A DNA stretch of 64,000 nt from positions 1 through 64,000 of the forward strand of contig JAWKZG010000004.1 of the NCBI GenBank assembly GCA_041396125.1. The letters run 5' to 3'. Shown piece after piece: positions 19,490-28,843 of this stretch. The stretch comes from JAWKZG01 sp041396125 (GTDB lineage: Bacteria; Pseudomonadota; Gammaproteobacteria; Competibacterales; Competibacteraceae). The position numbers and the translations under genes are program-made. The notes under the pieces are model-generated. The model ran no database searches and was not told where the DNA came from. It saw only the letters and a list, made by a program, of their open reading frames with translations. Every line of letters starts with the position of its first letter. The stretch's first letter is position 1.

Positions 19490-19646
19490 AAGCGGTCAAC
19501 TTCTCGTAATAGCAGATTTGGGTATTACGAACTATGCCTGATCACAATACAGCGGTATGTAGGGAGAGTGGGACAGGTCGGGGTACCGCCTGTGGGGAGA
19601 GTTTGACAATCACCAAGTAAAGCCGCGCAGGAACAGCTGCGCCCAG

Positions 19647-20300
19647 TCAGCCGGGTGGCGTGATACCGTGCTGAACGGCAAACTTAACGAGTGCCGTCAC
19701 GTCGCTGACACCGAGTTTCTTCATTAATCGGCTGCGGTAGGTTTCGACAGTCTTGCGGGACAAATGAACCAGCTGTGCAATGTCAGCGCTCGACTTGCCT
19801 TCCGCCACCAGCTGCAGCACCTGCCGCTCTCTGGCTGACAAACTGGCAAGCGGCCCACCAGCTGTCGTGAGTAAATCCACATCCTGTGGCAGCAGGCCAA
19901 TCGCCGGACTAATGTAGCGACGGCCAGCGCATACCGCACGGACAGCAGCGACGACTTCAGCACCCGCCGCTTCCTTCAGCACATAACCGGCAGCACCCGC
20001 CATCAGTGCCTGGAGTACATGCTCTTTGCTGGCATGCATCGACAGCACCACAACCTGGACACCAGGTGATTTGGCATGAATTTCACGGGTGGCCTCGAAG
20101 CCGTTCATGTCGGGCATCAACAAATCCATGATCACCACATCCGGCATCAATTCGCGCACCGCCTGCGTCGCTTCACGGCCATTCCCGACCATGCCTGCTA
20201 TCTGCATGCCAGCGCCTGTCAGCAATGCGCTCAAACCTTCGCGCATTATCGCGTGATCGTCCACGATCAGCACGTTCATACTCATGTTGCTCATGCTCAT
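19647..20300 (-). CDS. NarL/FixJ family response regulator
   Basis: A 217-residue regulator with an N-terminal receiver (VLIVDDHAIMREGLSALL; phosphoacceptor in VVIMDLLMPDMNG; VLKEAAGAEV) and a C-terminal LuxR-type helix-turn-helix (LSARERQVLQLVAEGKSS and KTVETYRSRLMKKLGVSD). It should bind DNA when phosphorylated by the adjoining HisKA_3 kinase, whose stop it overlaps (ATGA at 20297-20300). The start at 20300 gives a repeated MSMSNMSM leader; translation from the ATG seven codons later is possible. Confidence 0.95.
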   Translation of the reverse strand: MSMSNMSMNVLIVDDHAIMREGLSALLTGAGMQIAGMVGNGREATQAVRELMPDVVIMDLLMPDMNGFEATREIHAKSPGVQVVVLSMHASKEHVLQALMAGAAGYVLKEAAGAEVVAAVRAVCAGRRYISPAIGLLPQDVDLLTTAGGPLASLSARERQVLQLVAEGKSSADIAQLVHLSRKTVETYRSRLMKKLGVSDVTALVKFAVQHGITPPG

Positions 20301-22771
20301 GACTTGCGCTCTACCCTGATGGCAATCTGCGTCCCTTGCCCCGGTGTGGAATCGATCTCCAGGCTCGCGCCAACAGCCTCTGCACGCTCACGCATGATTC
20401 TGAAGCCGTAACCACCGCCCGCTGCTGCGTGGGCATCGAAGCCGAGGCCATCATCTGCAACCATCAAACTGACCGCCGTAGCGTCCTGTTCCAGCGTGAT
20501 GTCGACAGCATTCGGACGTGCATGCTTGGCAATATTATTCAACGCTTCCTGCACAATGCGATACAGCGCTGTTTCCACGACATGCGGCAAGGGCGGTTCG
20601 AGCGGACTGCCGCTCACTGATACCGGAATGTCAAGGCGCTGCTCTACGATCTCCGCATACATCTCCAGCGCGGCCTGCAAACCATAATCGTCCAGCCCTG
20701 GCGGCCGCAACTCGGCAAGAATATTGCGGGTGTGATCAATTGCGCTCTGCACCAGTGACTGGGTGTCAGTCAATCGCCGCTCTACCGCGTCCGGCATGCC
20801 TGCTGGCAGCGTGGCACCAATCAGCGACAGATTAAGCTTTACAGCGGCCAGATCGGCTCCAATTCGGTCGTGTACTTCGCGGCTGATGCTGCGCCGTTCG
20901 TCTTCCTCGACTTCGGTCAGCCGACGTGATAACTCACGTAATCGGCTCAAGGACTGCTGTGTGCCCAGTTCTGCCATTTTACGCTCGGTGACATCAAGTA
21001 CGGTGCCGGCCATGGCTATCGGCTGACCGTCGCTATTGCGCAGCAGTTCAACCGTGCTCGATAGATAGCGCAGCCCGGCGCGCAGCGCAGCAAGCCGGAA
21101 ATCCAGGCGGCGCTGCTGCTTCTGCTGCCAGGCGTCAGAGGAGAACGTCTGCGCGATAGTTTCACGATCCTCCGGATGGACAAGCTCAAGAAACTCCTCT
21201 GGGGTTGGCACCGGCAACGCCGGATCACGCTCGAAAATACGATACATCTGTCTCGACCAGCGACCGCGCGTCGCACCGAATTCAATATGCCAGCTGCCGA
21301 TATTACCGCGCTCCTGCGCCGCCTCAAGATCTGCCTCCCGCTGGATCAGAGCCTGCACCGCACGGGCACGATCAATAGCAATAGCAACGCTATGCGTCGC
21401 CGTTTCGACGATGCGGTAGTGCTTGGGTTCCGGGCGTTTCGGCGTGCGGTAATAAATCGCGAAGGTACCAAGCAAACTGCCACCCGTACCGATGATCGGG
21501 GTGGACCAGCAGGCGCGCAAGCCAGACGCAGCGGCTATCTCCCGATAGTTTTCCCACAGCGGATCAGAAGCAATGTCGGTGACGACCACCTGCTCACGCC
21601 GCCAGGCTGCCGTCCCGCACGAACCCACTGCAGGACCAATGGCCGCGCCGTCAATCGCCGCCACATAGGCCGCAGGCAGCCGGGGAGCAGCACCGTGACA
21701 TAGCCTGGTACCCTCTTCATCAGCCAGCAAAATGGACGTCAGCATATCCGGTTCCAGACGCTCGAGTTCGATCAGTAAACTTTCGAGGGTGCGGGTAAGC
21801 GGCACACCGAGCACAATGCTTTCCAGTGCCAGGTTCTGAATTTCGATTAACCGGGCGGCGCGCCTCCGCTCGGCGTTAATCCGGTCCAGTCGCTGCGCAA
21901 CAATAATAACCAGACTCGTGAACATTACCATGAGTACGGTGGTAAAAATCGCCAGCCCGAAAGCCGGGTCATACCACCCGGCCTGTTCACCCTGCCAACA
22001 CAGCCAGCCTACTAAAACAGGGGTGGTAATAGCTAACGGCAATAACAGCCGGGCCGTCAGGCCACCGCCGTGACTGGCGGTGATTAATGCAGCCAAACCG
22101 CGCAATGGCCGCGCCGCCAGCGTGCCTACTCCCATAAATACAAACAGCAATGCTGTATGTGCCGCCATGGTGGAAAACGCGGAGATGCGATAAAGCGATA
22201 GCACGCCATAGACGTAGCCAATAATGGCAAGCACAGCGACGAACAGCGCGGGCAGTACCAGCATCTCCGTGCTCAGGTACGGCCACCGGCGTGGACGTTG
22301 GTCAAGCATGATGAGAGCACTTCCGAGCAGTACCATATTCATGGCTGTTGCCGTAGCCATACGGCCGGGGAAATCCCCTGTTTCGGCACGCAGCGACTCG
22401 GTAAAGAGTACCGTATCAATACCCAGATTAATCCTGAACAGGTATTCGACGCTACTGCCCAGGCCCAGCAGTACGGCAAGCAGTGCCAGCCCTATTGCCA
22501 GCCACCGCCGGAGTCGAGGCTCTCCAGCATCGGACCTATCAACCTGAAGCCAGAGTGAGACCCCACACAACATGAAACTCAGTGCGGTATTGGGTTTCAT
22601 GGTCGCGAAGTCTGACGTGATGCCTTTCAAAAGAGCAATATCGAATGCCCAACCACACAGCACCAACCCGCCTCCCAGCATCGTTATTGCGGCAGCAGTT
22701 GCCGCGACGAGTCGGCTGTAAGCAATACGTCGGCTATTGTCACCTGGCACTGCCAAGGCCCCCCATAGCAA
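20297..22771 (-). CDS. Multi-sensor histidine kinase (TM-GAF-PAS-HisKA_3-HATPase)
   Basis: An 824-residue kinase of the NarX/UhpB (HisKA_3) class. About eight hydrophobic spans fill the first 280 residues, a MASE-like integral membrane sensor. A GAF domain follows (about 320-470; WENYREIAAASGLRACWSTPI), then PAS (about 490-610; HPEDRETIAQTF), a dimerisation/phosphoacceptor helix with ISREVHDRIGADLAAVKLNL, and an HATPase (NIAKHARPNAVDI, DDGLGFD, GYGFRIMRERA). It should phosphorylate the overlapping NarL-type regulator. The reading frame opens with TTG at 22771; a later ATG about thirty codons in would cut into the first helix, so the longer form is favoured. No frameshift is seen. Confidence 0.93.
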   Translation of the reverse strand: MLWGALAVPGDNSRRIAYSRLVAATAAAITMLGGGLVLCGWAFDIALLKGITSDFATMKPNTALSFMLCGVSLWLQVDRSDAGEPRLRRWLAIGLALLAVLLGLGSSVEYLFRINLGIDTVLFTESLRAETGDFPGRMATATAMNMVLLGSALIMLDQRPRRWPYLSTEMLVLPALFVAVLAIIGYVYGVLSLYRISAFSTMAAHTALLFVFMGVGTLAARPLRGLAALITASHGGGLTARLLLPLAITTPVLVGWLCWQGEQAGWYDPAFGLAIFTTVLMVMFTSLVIIVAQRLDRINAERRRAARLIEIQNLALESIVLGVPLTRTLESLLIELERLEPDMLTSILLADEEGTRLCHGAAPRLPAAYVAAIDGAAIGPAVGSCGTAAWRREQVVVTDIASDPLWENYREIAAASGLRACWSTPIIGTGGSLLGTFAIYYRTPKRPEPKHYRIVETATHSVAIAIDRARAVQALIQREADLEAAQERGNIGSWHIEFGATRGRWSRQMYRIFERDPALPVPTPEEFLELVHPEDRETIAQTFSSDAWQQKQQRRLDFRLAALRAGLRYLSSTVELLRNSDGQPIAMAGTVLDVTERKMAELGTQQSLSRLRELSRRLTEVEEDERRSISREVHDRIGADLAAVKLNLSLIGATLPAGMPDAVERRLTDTQSLVQSAIDHTRNILAELRPPGLDDYGLQAALEMYAEIVEQRLDIPVSVSGSPLEPPLPHVVETALYRIVQEALNNIAKHARPNAVDITLEQDATAVSLMVADDGLGFDAHAAAGGGYGFRIMRERAEAVGASLEIDSTPGQGTQIAIRVERKS

Positions 22772-22912
22772 AATACAGGTAGCGCAAACCCGGCCCGAAG
22801 ACCCGGAGTATAGTGATCACACCTAAGGGTTGCTCATACATACATACAAATTATTCGCATATATATGTCGACCGTAGCAGACCCCTCAGTTCTGGCCGGG
22901 ATCGGCAGCGAA

Positions 22913-23851
22913 TTATGCTGCAGCGGATTCCAGCTTACGGCAAATATCAGTCTCCCAGGGCGGCACCGGGGCGAATTTATCAGCCAGAAAATCCACTAGC
23001 ACACGGACTTTAGGCGACAAATGACGCCGATGCGGGTAAACCGCGTAAATTGTAGTGATCTCATTTACATAATCGGTCAGTACCGGCACCAAACGGCCAG
23101 CCCGTATGTCCGCTCCTATGATAATCGTGGACAAACGGGCCAGACCGATACCCGATAGCGCCGCCGCGTGCAGCATATCGGTAATATTAGTCGAAAAACT
23201 GCCCGCTACCGCTACCACCTGCTGCCGGCCATTCGGGTCACTGAACTCCCAGTCATTGAGACTGGTAGGCACACTCAGGCGCAGACAGTTATGGTGTTTT
23301 AAATCGGCCGGCGTACGCGGTACGCCATGGCGCGCCAGATACTCGGGGGCGGCGCAGATAAACCGGCGGGCATCGGCCAGACGCCGCGCGATATAAGACG
23401 AATCACCCAGCTCGCCAACCCGAATCAGCACATCGATACCTTCATCCAGGATATTTACGGTCCGGTCGGTCAGTTCCAGCTCAACCCGAACCAGAGGGAA
23501 GCGTTGCATGAATTCAGACAGCAAGGTCGCCAGTTGCACCCGCCCAAAAGCAACCGGTGCATTGATCCGCAATGTTCCCTGCGGTGTGCCCTGCGTGGCG
23601 ATAATACTCTGCTCGACTTCCTCAATTTCGGCCAGAATCACCACACAGCGCTCGTAAAACACCCGCCCTTCTTCGGTCAGGCTCAATTGCCGTGTGGTGC
23701 GCTGCAGCAAACGTACGCCCAGGCGATCCTCCAGTCGCCCGATCTGTTTGCTGACTGCCGAAGGGGTCAAATTCAAGCTACGGGCTGCCGAAGAGAAGCT
23801 TCCCTCCTCAACAACCCGCACAAATAAAGCCATTTCACTCGCCTTGTCCAT
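22913..23851 (-). CDS. LysR family transcriptional regulator
   Basis: A 312-residue LysR regulator. The winged helix-turn-helix is at residues 1-60 (MALFVRVVEEGSFSSAARSLNLTPSAVSKQIGRLEDRLG) and the effector domain from about 90 (GTLRINAPVAFGRVQLATLL). It is divergent from a small-protein gene and frmA-fghA, so control of formaldehyde or aldehyde detoxification genes is a reasonable guess, but no operator was identified. Regulators of this CrgA-like subgroup also control unrelated oxidoreductases. Confidence 0.93.
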   Translation of the reverse strand: MDKASEMALFVRVVEEGSFSSAARSLNLTPSAVSKQIGRLEDRLGVRLLQRTTRQLSLTEEGRVFYERCVVILAEIEEVEQSIIATQGTPQGTLRINAPVAFGRVQLATLLSEFMQRFPLVRVELELTDRTVNILDEGIDVLIRVGELGDSSYIARRLADARRFICAAPEYLARHGVPRTPADLKHHNCLRLSVPTSLNDWEFSDPNGRQQVVAVAGSFSTNITDMLHAAALSGIGLARLSTIIIGADIRAGRLVPVLTDYVNEITTIYAVYPHRRHLSPKVRVLVDFLADKFAPVPPWETDICRKLESAAA

Positions 23852-23972
23852 CGCTTGCCTATTTTTTAACTTGTGAATTTCAGGAATATATCATTTTACC
23901 AAAAGCCATATTTATGAACTCAGGTATCTCCTATATTATATTGTGCATTGCAGTATTAACCGGAGCATCGCT

Positions 23973-24152
23973 ATGAATACCTCTCGTCGACCACATGAAT
24001 TGACGTATACGCAGTTGCAGGCTTTGCAACAACGGGGGCAGCGTTTGCGTGGTCAAGCAGTCCTGCACGGACTGCGCTGGATCGGTCAACAACTGCGTTT
24101 GACATCTGCTGTCAAATGCAACGTCCCAAACAGAACAGCGTTACAGCATTAA
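23973..24152 (+). CDS. Small basic protein, unknown function
   Basis: A 59-residue frame from the ATG at 23973 (CCGGAG nine bases upstream): LTYTQLQALQQRGQRLRGQAVLHGLRWIGQQLRL. The pattern of an N-terminal helix with QALQxRGxRLR followed by a second amphipathic helix resembles short DUF1127-like or RSP_7527-like proteins common in proteobacteria, but I cannot name the family. It is followed 45 bp later by a strong intrinsic terminator, which supports a separate transcript. A start at 23943 would add ten residues. Confidence 0.6.
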   Translation: MNTSRRPHELTYTQLQALQQRGQRLRGQAVLHGLRWIGQQLRLTSAVKCNVPNRTALQH

Positions 24153-24196
24153 GTTCTTTACTTCTCCTCCATAACCCATTGGGTTATCCCTTATAA

Positions 24197-24226
24197 GATC
24201 GCCCTTCAACCGGCGGTCTTTTTTTT
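24197..24226 (+). terminator. Rho-independent terminator of the small-protein gene
   Basis: Stem GATCGCC / GGCGGTC (24197-24203 and 24212-24218, one G-T pair), 8-nt loop, then eight T residues (24219-24226). A smaller hairpin ATAACCC / GGGTTAT lies just upstream at 24171-24187. It separates the small-protein transcript from frmA. Confidence 0.9.
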
Positions 24227-24378
24227 GACCGTATTCTTCCCTGACAATTCTGCTACAGGCGATTCTGTCTCCGCGTCAGTCTGACACGGGCAACTTGGCT
24301 AATCCTGATGGATAAGCTATCGTTGCGTCCCACTTTAATTAACACATACCTATCCATTAATCAGAAGGAGCACACCCT

Positions 24379-25484
24379 ATGAAAACCCGTGCTGCGATTG
24401 CCTGGGAGGCTGGAAAGCCTCTGCAAATCGAAGAAATTGACATCGCCGGTCCCAAAGCAGGCGAGGTGTTGATCCAGATTAAAGCCACTGGTGTCTGTCA
24501 TACCGATGCCTTCACGCTTAGTGGCGACGACCCCGAGGGTATTTTCCCGGCAGTGCTCGGTCACGAAGGTGGCGGCGTCGTGGTCGAAGTCGGCCCCGGT
24601 GTTAGCAGCGTTGCTGTCGGTGATCATGTTATCCCGCTCTATACCGCTGAATGCCGCGAGTGCAAATTCTGCACCTCCGGCAAAACCAATCTGTGCCAGG
24701 CGGTGCGCGCCACTCAGGGTCGCGGCCTGATGCCGGACGGAACCAGCCGGTTTTCCTATAACGGCAAGCCCATTTATCACTATATGGGCACCAGCACCTT
24801 CAGTGAATATACCGTAGTGCCGGAAGTTTCTGTTGCGGTAATCAACAAAGCCGCACCGTTGGAAAAAGTCGCCTGCTTGGCTGCGGTGTTACCACCGGCA
24901 TTGGTGCCGTCTTGAACACGGCTAAAGTCGAGCCGTCGACCGTGGCAATTTTCGGTTTGGGCGGCATCGGCCTGGCTGCGATACAAGGCGCAGTAATGGC
25001 CAAAGCCTCTCGTATTATTGGCATCGACCTCAACCCCGACAAATTTGAACTGGCCCGGCAATTGGGTGCCACCGATTGCATTAACCCGAGCGATTACAGC
25101 GACCCGATCCAGGAGGTTATCGTCGATCTGACCGATGGCGGTGTGGATTACTCCTTCGAGTGCATCGGCAATGTTAATGTCATGCGGGCAGCCCTGGAAT
25201 GCTGCCATAAAGGTTGGGGCGAGAGCGTCATCATCGGTGTGGCCGGTGCCGGCCAGGAAATCAGTACCCGTCCGTTTCAACTGGTGACCGGTCGGGTCTG
25301 GCGCGGATCGGCCTTCGGCGGCGTTCGCGGACGTACCGAGTTGCCCGGTATGGTGGAACAAGCTATGCGTGACGAAATCAAGCTGGACCCGTTTATCACA
25401 CACACTATGTCACTGGATAAAATCAACGAGGCTTTTGAGCTGATGCATGCCGGCAAAAGCATTCGCAGCGTCATTCATTACTAA
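24379..25484 (+). CDS. frmA: S-(hydroxymethyl)glutathione dehydrogenase / class III alcohol dehydrogenase (frameshifted)
   Basis: The zinc-dependent class III alcohol dehydrogenase that oxidises S-hydroxymethylglutathione (formaldehyde plus glutathione) to S-formylglutathione with NAD. The catalytic zinc region GVCHTDAFTLSG and GHEGGGVV, the structural-zinc cysteines in ECRECKFCTSGKTNLC, and the Rossmann motif FGLGGIGLAAIQGA are all present. Near 24885 one G is missing from a GGG run: restoring it gives KVACLGCGVTTGIGAVLNTAKV and a normal 368-residue protein. Start ATG at 24379 with AGAAGGAG upstream. fghA follows after 26 bp, giving a complete glutathione-dependent formaldehyde pathway to formate. 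Confidence 0.95.
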
Positions 25485-25510
25485 AGCCCAATAAAAGGTT
25501 AGCAATAGCA

Positions 25511-26356
25511 ATGAGTCAACTCGAACGTGTCAGTCGCAATAAAATGTTCGGCGGCTACCAGGATGTTTACCGGCACGACGCACAAAGCCTGTCGTGCCCG
25601 ATGAACATAGCGGTGTACAGTCCGCCCCAGGCCGAACACGGTGCCTGCCCGGTGCTGTACTGGTTAAGCGGCCTGACTTGCAATGAACAAAATTTTATCA
25701 CCAAGGCCGGTGCCCAGCGCTTTGCTGCCGAGCATGGCATTATTCTGGTCGCTCCTGATACCAGTCCACGCGGTGAAAGTGTCGCTGACGACCCGGCTTA
25801 CGACCTGGGCCAGGGCGCCGGTTTTTATGTTAATGCAACGCGGTCGCCCTGGGCTGCGCACTACCGGATGGATGATTATATCGTGCAGGAACTGCCTGAA
25901 CTGATCGGAGTCCACTTCCCGGTCACCCATCAGCGCGGTATCTGCGGTCATTCGATGGGCGGTCATGGCGCACTCACTATCGCGTTGCGCAATCCGGGCC
26001 GCTATCAGTCAGTGTCAGCATTTTCACCGATTGTCGCACCAACACAATGTCCCTGGGGTGAAAAAGCGTTCAGTGCTTATTTAGGTGAAGATCGTGCACA
26101 ATGGCGTGCCTATGACGCCACAGAACTGGTCACCAGCGCGACGGAACGCCTGCCGATTCTGATCGATCAGGGCGAGGCGGATGAGTTTCTGGATACCCAA
26201 CTTAAACCCGGCTTGTTTGCCACCGCCTGCGAGCAGGCCGGGCATCCGCTGACCTTGCGTCTGCAGCCGGGTTATGATCATAGCTATTATTTCATCGCGA
26301 CGTTTATCGGCGATCACATTGCGCATCATGCCCGCGCCTTGAGCAACGCTGGCTAA
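25511..26356 (+). CDS. fghA: S-formylglutathione hydrolase
   Basis: A 281-residue esterase-D family hydrolase that releases formate and glutathione from S-formylglutathione. The oxyanion-side motif YWLSGLTCNEQNF, the nucleophile elbow GHSMGGHGAL (Ser about 148), the acid region IDQGEADEFL and the final DHSYYFIATFI with the catalytic His are intact. It is the second gene of the frmA-fghA unit and ends 8 bp before the convergent sppA-like gene. In this window the likely formaldehyde sources are the demethylating flavoprotein at 35-37 kb and general metabolism; that link is inferred. Confidence 0.97.
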   Translation: MSQLERVSRNKMFGGYQDVYRHDAQSLSCPMNIAVYSPPQAEHGACPVLYWLSGLTCNEQNFITKAGAQRFAAEHGIILVAPDTSPRGESVADDPAYDLGQGAGFYVNATRSPWAAHYRMDDYIVQELPELIGVHFPVTHQRGICGHSMGGHGALTIALRNPGRYQSVSAFSPIVAPTQCPWGEKAFSAYLGEDRAQWRAYDATELVTSATERLPILIDQGEADEFLDTQLKPGLFATACEQAGHPLTLRLQPGYDHSYYFIATFIGDHIAHHARALSNAG

Positions 26357-26363
26357 TGCCGCA

Positions 26364-27401
26364 CTAGCGTAGTAACAGGCGCTCCAGCCCCAAAGACTGC
26401 TGGAGCGCTGTGCCGATACCATAGCCCATCTGCGTCAGCAGGCGGTCAATAACGTTTTCGCGCGCGGTGTAATCCACCAGATTCTCCGCGCCGATTAATT
26501 GTTCTGCAACATCGCGGACGCTACCAAGTCCATCCACCAGCCCCAGGTCGACGCTCTGCTCTCCGGACCAGACCAGCCCGCTAAACAGGCTTGGATCATT
26601 CGCCAGCCGGTCGCCCCGCCCCTGTTTGACGGCATCAATGAATTGCTGATGGACTTCGTTCAGCAAGCTCTGGAAAAATTCGGTCTCGGCGGGTCGCTGG
26701 GGTGAAAACGGATCGAGTAACGCTTTATTTTCACCCGCCGTAAACAAACGTCGCTCAACACCCAGTTTTTCCATTGCATCAACGAAACCAAAACTGGCAG
26801 CCACTACCCCGATGGAGCCGATAAGACTGGCTTTGTCGGCGTAGATTTCCTGCGCCGCAGCAGCGATATAATAGGCACCTGAAGCACAGGTGTCGGAGGC
26901 CACTGCGTAAATCGGCTTATCCGGGTACTGCTCACGCAATCGCATGATCTCATCGTAGACCTGCCCCGATTGCACCGGACTACCGCCCGGACTGTTAATA
27001 TGCAGAATGACGCCGGCACTGTCCTCCGCCTCCATCGCAGCGCGCAGCCCGCCAATGATATTGATAGCGCTGGCTTCATTGTTACTACTGATCGCACCTT
27101 CGATGTTCACAACAGCGGTATGCAGCTCGCGCTGAGCCGTTGAAAAGGGCTGTAACTCCAAGGCATCCAGTACCGTCCACAGCAACACGCCAACATACGC
27201 CAGCGTTATAACTTTAAAAAATATGCCCCAACGCCGGGCGCGCCGTTGTTCCTTCAGGGCCGCAGTCGCCAGTTTCAGGACAATACCTCTGGCCCATTCA
27301 TCATCGCCGCTATTCTTACCCGAGCCGACCGGTGGATTCTGGGTCCATGGATCGCTCCCCGCGGATGGCGTGTCTGACACACCTGTTTCCCTGTCACTCA
27401 T
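26364..27401 (-). CDS. sppA: Signal peptide peptidase SppA, 36-kDa type (peptidase S49)
   Basis: A 345-residue inner-membrane serine protease that degrades leftover signal peptides. One membrane helix (IFFKVITLAYVGVLLWTVLD) follows a 55-residue cytoplasmic tail. INSPGGSPVQSG, the nucleophile region SDTCASGAYYIA (Ser about 172) and the likely general base Lys in AGENKALLDPFSP (about 222) give the Ser-Lys dyad of the S49 family. Single-domain length, as in Bacillus SppA and many gammaproteobacteria. It follows rluC on the same strand, the order seen in Pseudomonas-like genomes. Confidence 0.93.
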   Translation of the reverse strand: MSDRETGVSDTPSAGSDPWTQNPPVGSGKNSGDDEWARGIVLKLATAALKEQRRARRWGIFFKVITLAYVGVLLWTVLDALELQPFSTAQRELHTAVVNIEGAISSNNEASAINIIGGLRAAMEAEDSAGVILHINSPGGSPVQSGQVYDEIMRLREQYPDKPIYAVASDTCASGAYYIAAAAQEIYADKASLIGSIGVVAASFGFVDAMEKLGVERRLFTAGENKALLDPFSPQRPAETEFFQSLLNEVHQQFIDAVKQGRGDRLANDPSLFSGLVWSGEQSVDLGLVDGLGSVRDVAEQLIGAENLVDYTARENVIDRLLTQMGYGIGTALQQSLGLERLLLR

Positions 27402-27496
27402 TCGTTACTCTCATACTCAATAAAGGTTAATACCGGCAAGATCACTGCTGGAGAAATTTCGACCAGAAGTGTTTATAAAACATTTTTTACAAGTAT

Positions 27497-28438
27497 TTAC
27501 AGCTTATCCAATACCGCACGTAGTTCATCGGGCAGAGGCGCATCGACGGCCAGATCGCGCCCCGGCAATTTCAGTATCAAGCTGTGAGCATGCAGAAACA
27601 AGCGCTGTAGACCGTAACGGGTGCGCATGAGTTTATTGAATTCGGGATCACCGTATTTTTCATCACCGGCGACCGGGTGTTCAAGACTGGCAGCATGCAC
27701 CCGGATCTGGTGCGTCCGTCCGGTGGTAATGGCAACATCCAGCAGGGACGCGGTCGGATGCAGCGTGACCGGACTAAAACGGCTATGTGCGAACTTGCCG
27801 GCCTGGTCAATAATGACCATCCGCTCGCCGCCCCGAAGCGAGTTTTTCCGCAAAGGCAAATCGACCGACTGCACACCTTTTTGCCAGTGCCCGCGCAGTA
27901 GCACCAGATAATGCTTTGCACTGTCACTTGCCTGCAGAGCCTGATGCAGCTCACGCAATACAGTGGGCTGCTTGGCCAATACCAGACAGCCGCTGGTATC
28001 GCGATCCAGCCGGTGCGCCAGTTCCAGGAACGGCCAGTGTGGATAGATGGCCCGTAAGGCCTCGATCACACCACAGCGCACCCCGCTGCCTTTATGCACC
28101 GCCAGGCCACTGGGTTTGTTCAGTACCAGTATGCCGTCATCTTCGTAAATAATAGCCGCCCGCAAACGCTCGACTAATTCCCGCGACGGCGTGACAGGCG
28201 CATCGGGCCGGCTTTGACGCAGTGGCGGCAACCGGACCTGATCGCCTTCCTGCAGCCGGTAATCGGGTTTGATACGCCCTCGATTGACCCGCACCTCACC
28301 TTTGCGCAGGATATTGTAGATTTTACTTTTGGGGACGCCCTTAAGGATTCGCAGCAAATAATTATCGATGCGCTGGCCCTGCGATTCGGGGCCAATCTTT
28401 AGCCATTGCACAGCGCTGGAGGGATCTGGATATTGCAT
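27497..28438 (-). CDS. rluC: 23S rRNA pseudouridine synthase RluC
   Basis: A 313-residue synthase of the RluA/RluC family that makes pseudouridines in 23S rRNA (positions 955, 2504 and 2580 in E. coli). An S4 RNA-binding domain is at residues 20-75 (QRIDNYLLRILKGVPKSKIYNILRKGEVRVN). The catalytic domain carries HRLDRDTSGCLVLA with the nucleophilic Asp, and TGRTHQIRVHA. Start ATG at 28438. In many gammaproteobacteria rluC is divergent from rne; here rne lies 18 kb away with transport and catabolic genes between. Confidence 0.95.
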   Translation of the reverse strand: MQYPDPSSAVQWLKIGPESQGQRIDNYLLRILKGVPKSKIYNILRKGEVRVNRGRIKPDYRLQEGDQVRLPPLRQSRPDAPVTPSRELVERLRAAIIYEDDGILVLNKPSGLAVHKGSGVRCGVIEALRAIYPHWPFLELAHRLDRDTSGCLVLAKQPTVLRELHQALQASDSAKHYLVLLRGHWQKGVQSVDLPLRKNSLRGGERMVIIDQAGKFAHSRFSPVTLHPTASLLDVAITTGRTHQIRVHAASLEHPVAGDEKYGDPEFNKLMRTRYGLQRLFLHAHSLILKLPGRDLAVDAPLPDELRAVLDKL

Positions 28439-28843
28439 ACGCTAATGATATCACCTCGCTGTATCACCTGCTGCGTCAACACCACCATAAATATCTATCT
28501 AGCTGAGGCTAGTCCCCAATCGAGCGGACTTTGGCAGAGCAGTAAAGTCAGGTTAATTCAAGGTTGACGACATTTGGTATATTGTACACAATATACTTAA
28601 CTTAAGATTTATGTGAACAAGCATCACCGCTACGCTTACCCATCTCTAGCGTTTGGCGATAAAGATGTACGAGACTAGCTGGACTGTGTTTTTGACGGCC
28701 TGTAGGGGCGTCGCAAAAGTACATATTCTTTATTTCTTTATTTAAAGGGTGTGTAACTGCTAGGCTGGAAAGTGCGTAAGGCGGCTTCGCCGCTCGCTAC
28801 TGCTTACCCAATAGCATCCATAAATCGAAGGAGGAATTACAAT
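28439..28843. other. 405-bp control region between rluC and tctC
   Basis: AT-rich non-coding stretch between the divergent rluC and tctC genes. It contains the 20-bp inverted repeat annotated separately, a TTGACG at 28564-28569 with CACAAT 17 bp downstream as a possible promoter, and a short GGCGGCTTCGCCGC hairpin near 28779. A strong AAGGAGG at 28828-28834 serves tctC. No ORF is convincing. Confidence 0.55.
28577..28596. promoter_or_regulatory. Near-perfect 20-bp palindrome, possible GntR-type operator
   Basis: GTATATTGT and ACAATATAC form perfect 9-bp arms around a 2-bp centre. The core TTGTACACAA resembles operators of FadR-subfamily GntR regulators. It overlaps the spacer and -10 region of the possible promoter at 28564, so a bound protein could repress tctCBA transcription. 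No regulator gene lies next to it in this window. Confidence 0.6.

Noticed and set aside
26379..26408. Perfect 10-bp inverted repeat
   Set aside because: Falls inside the sppA coding end (QQSLGLERLLL region) with no T run on either side, so it is not annotated as a terminator, although it could form a hairpin at the convergent fghA/sppA ends.
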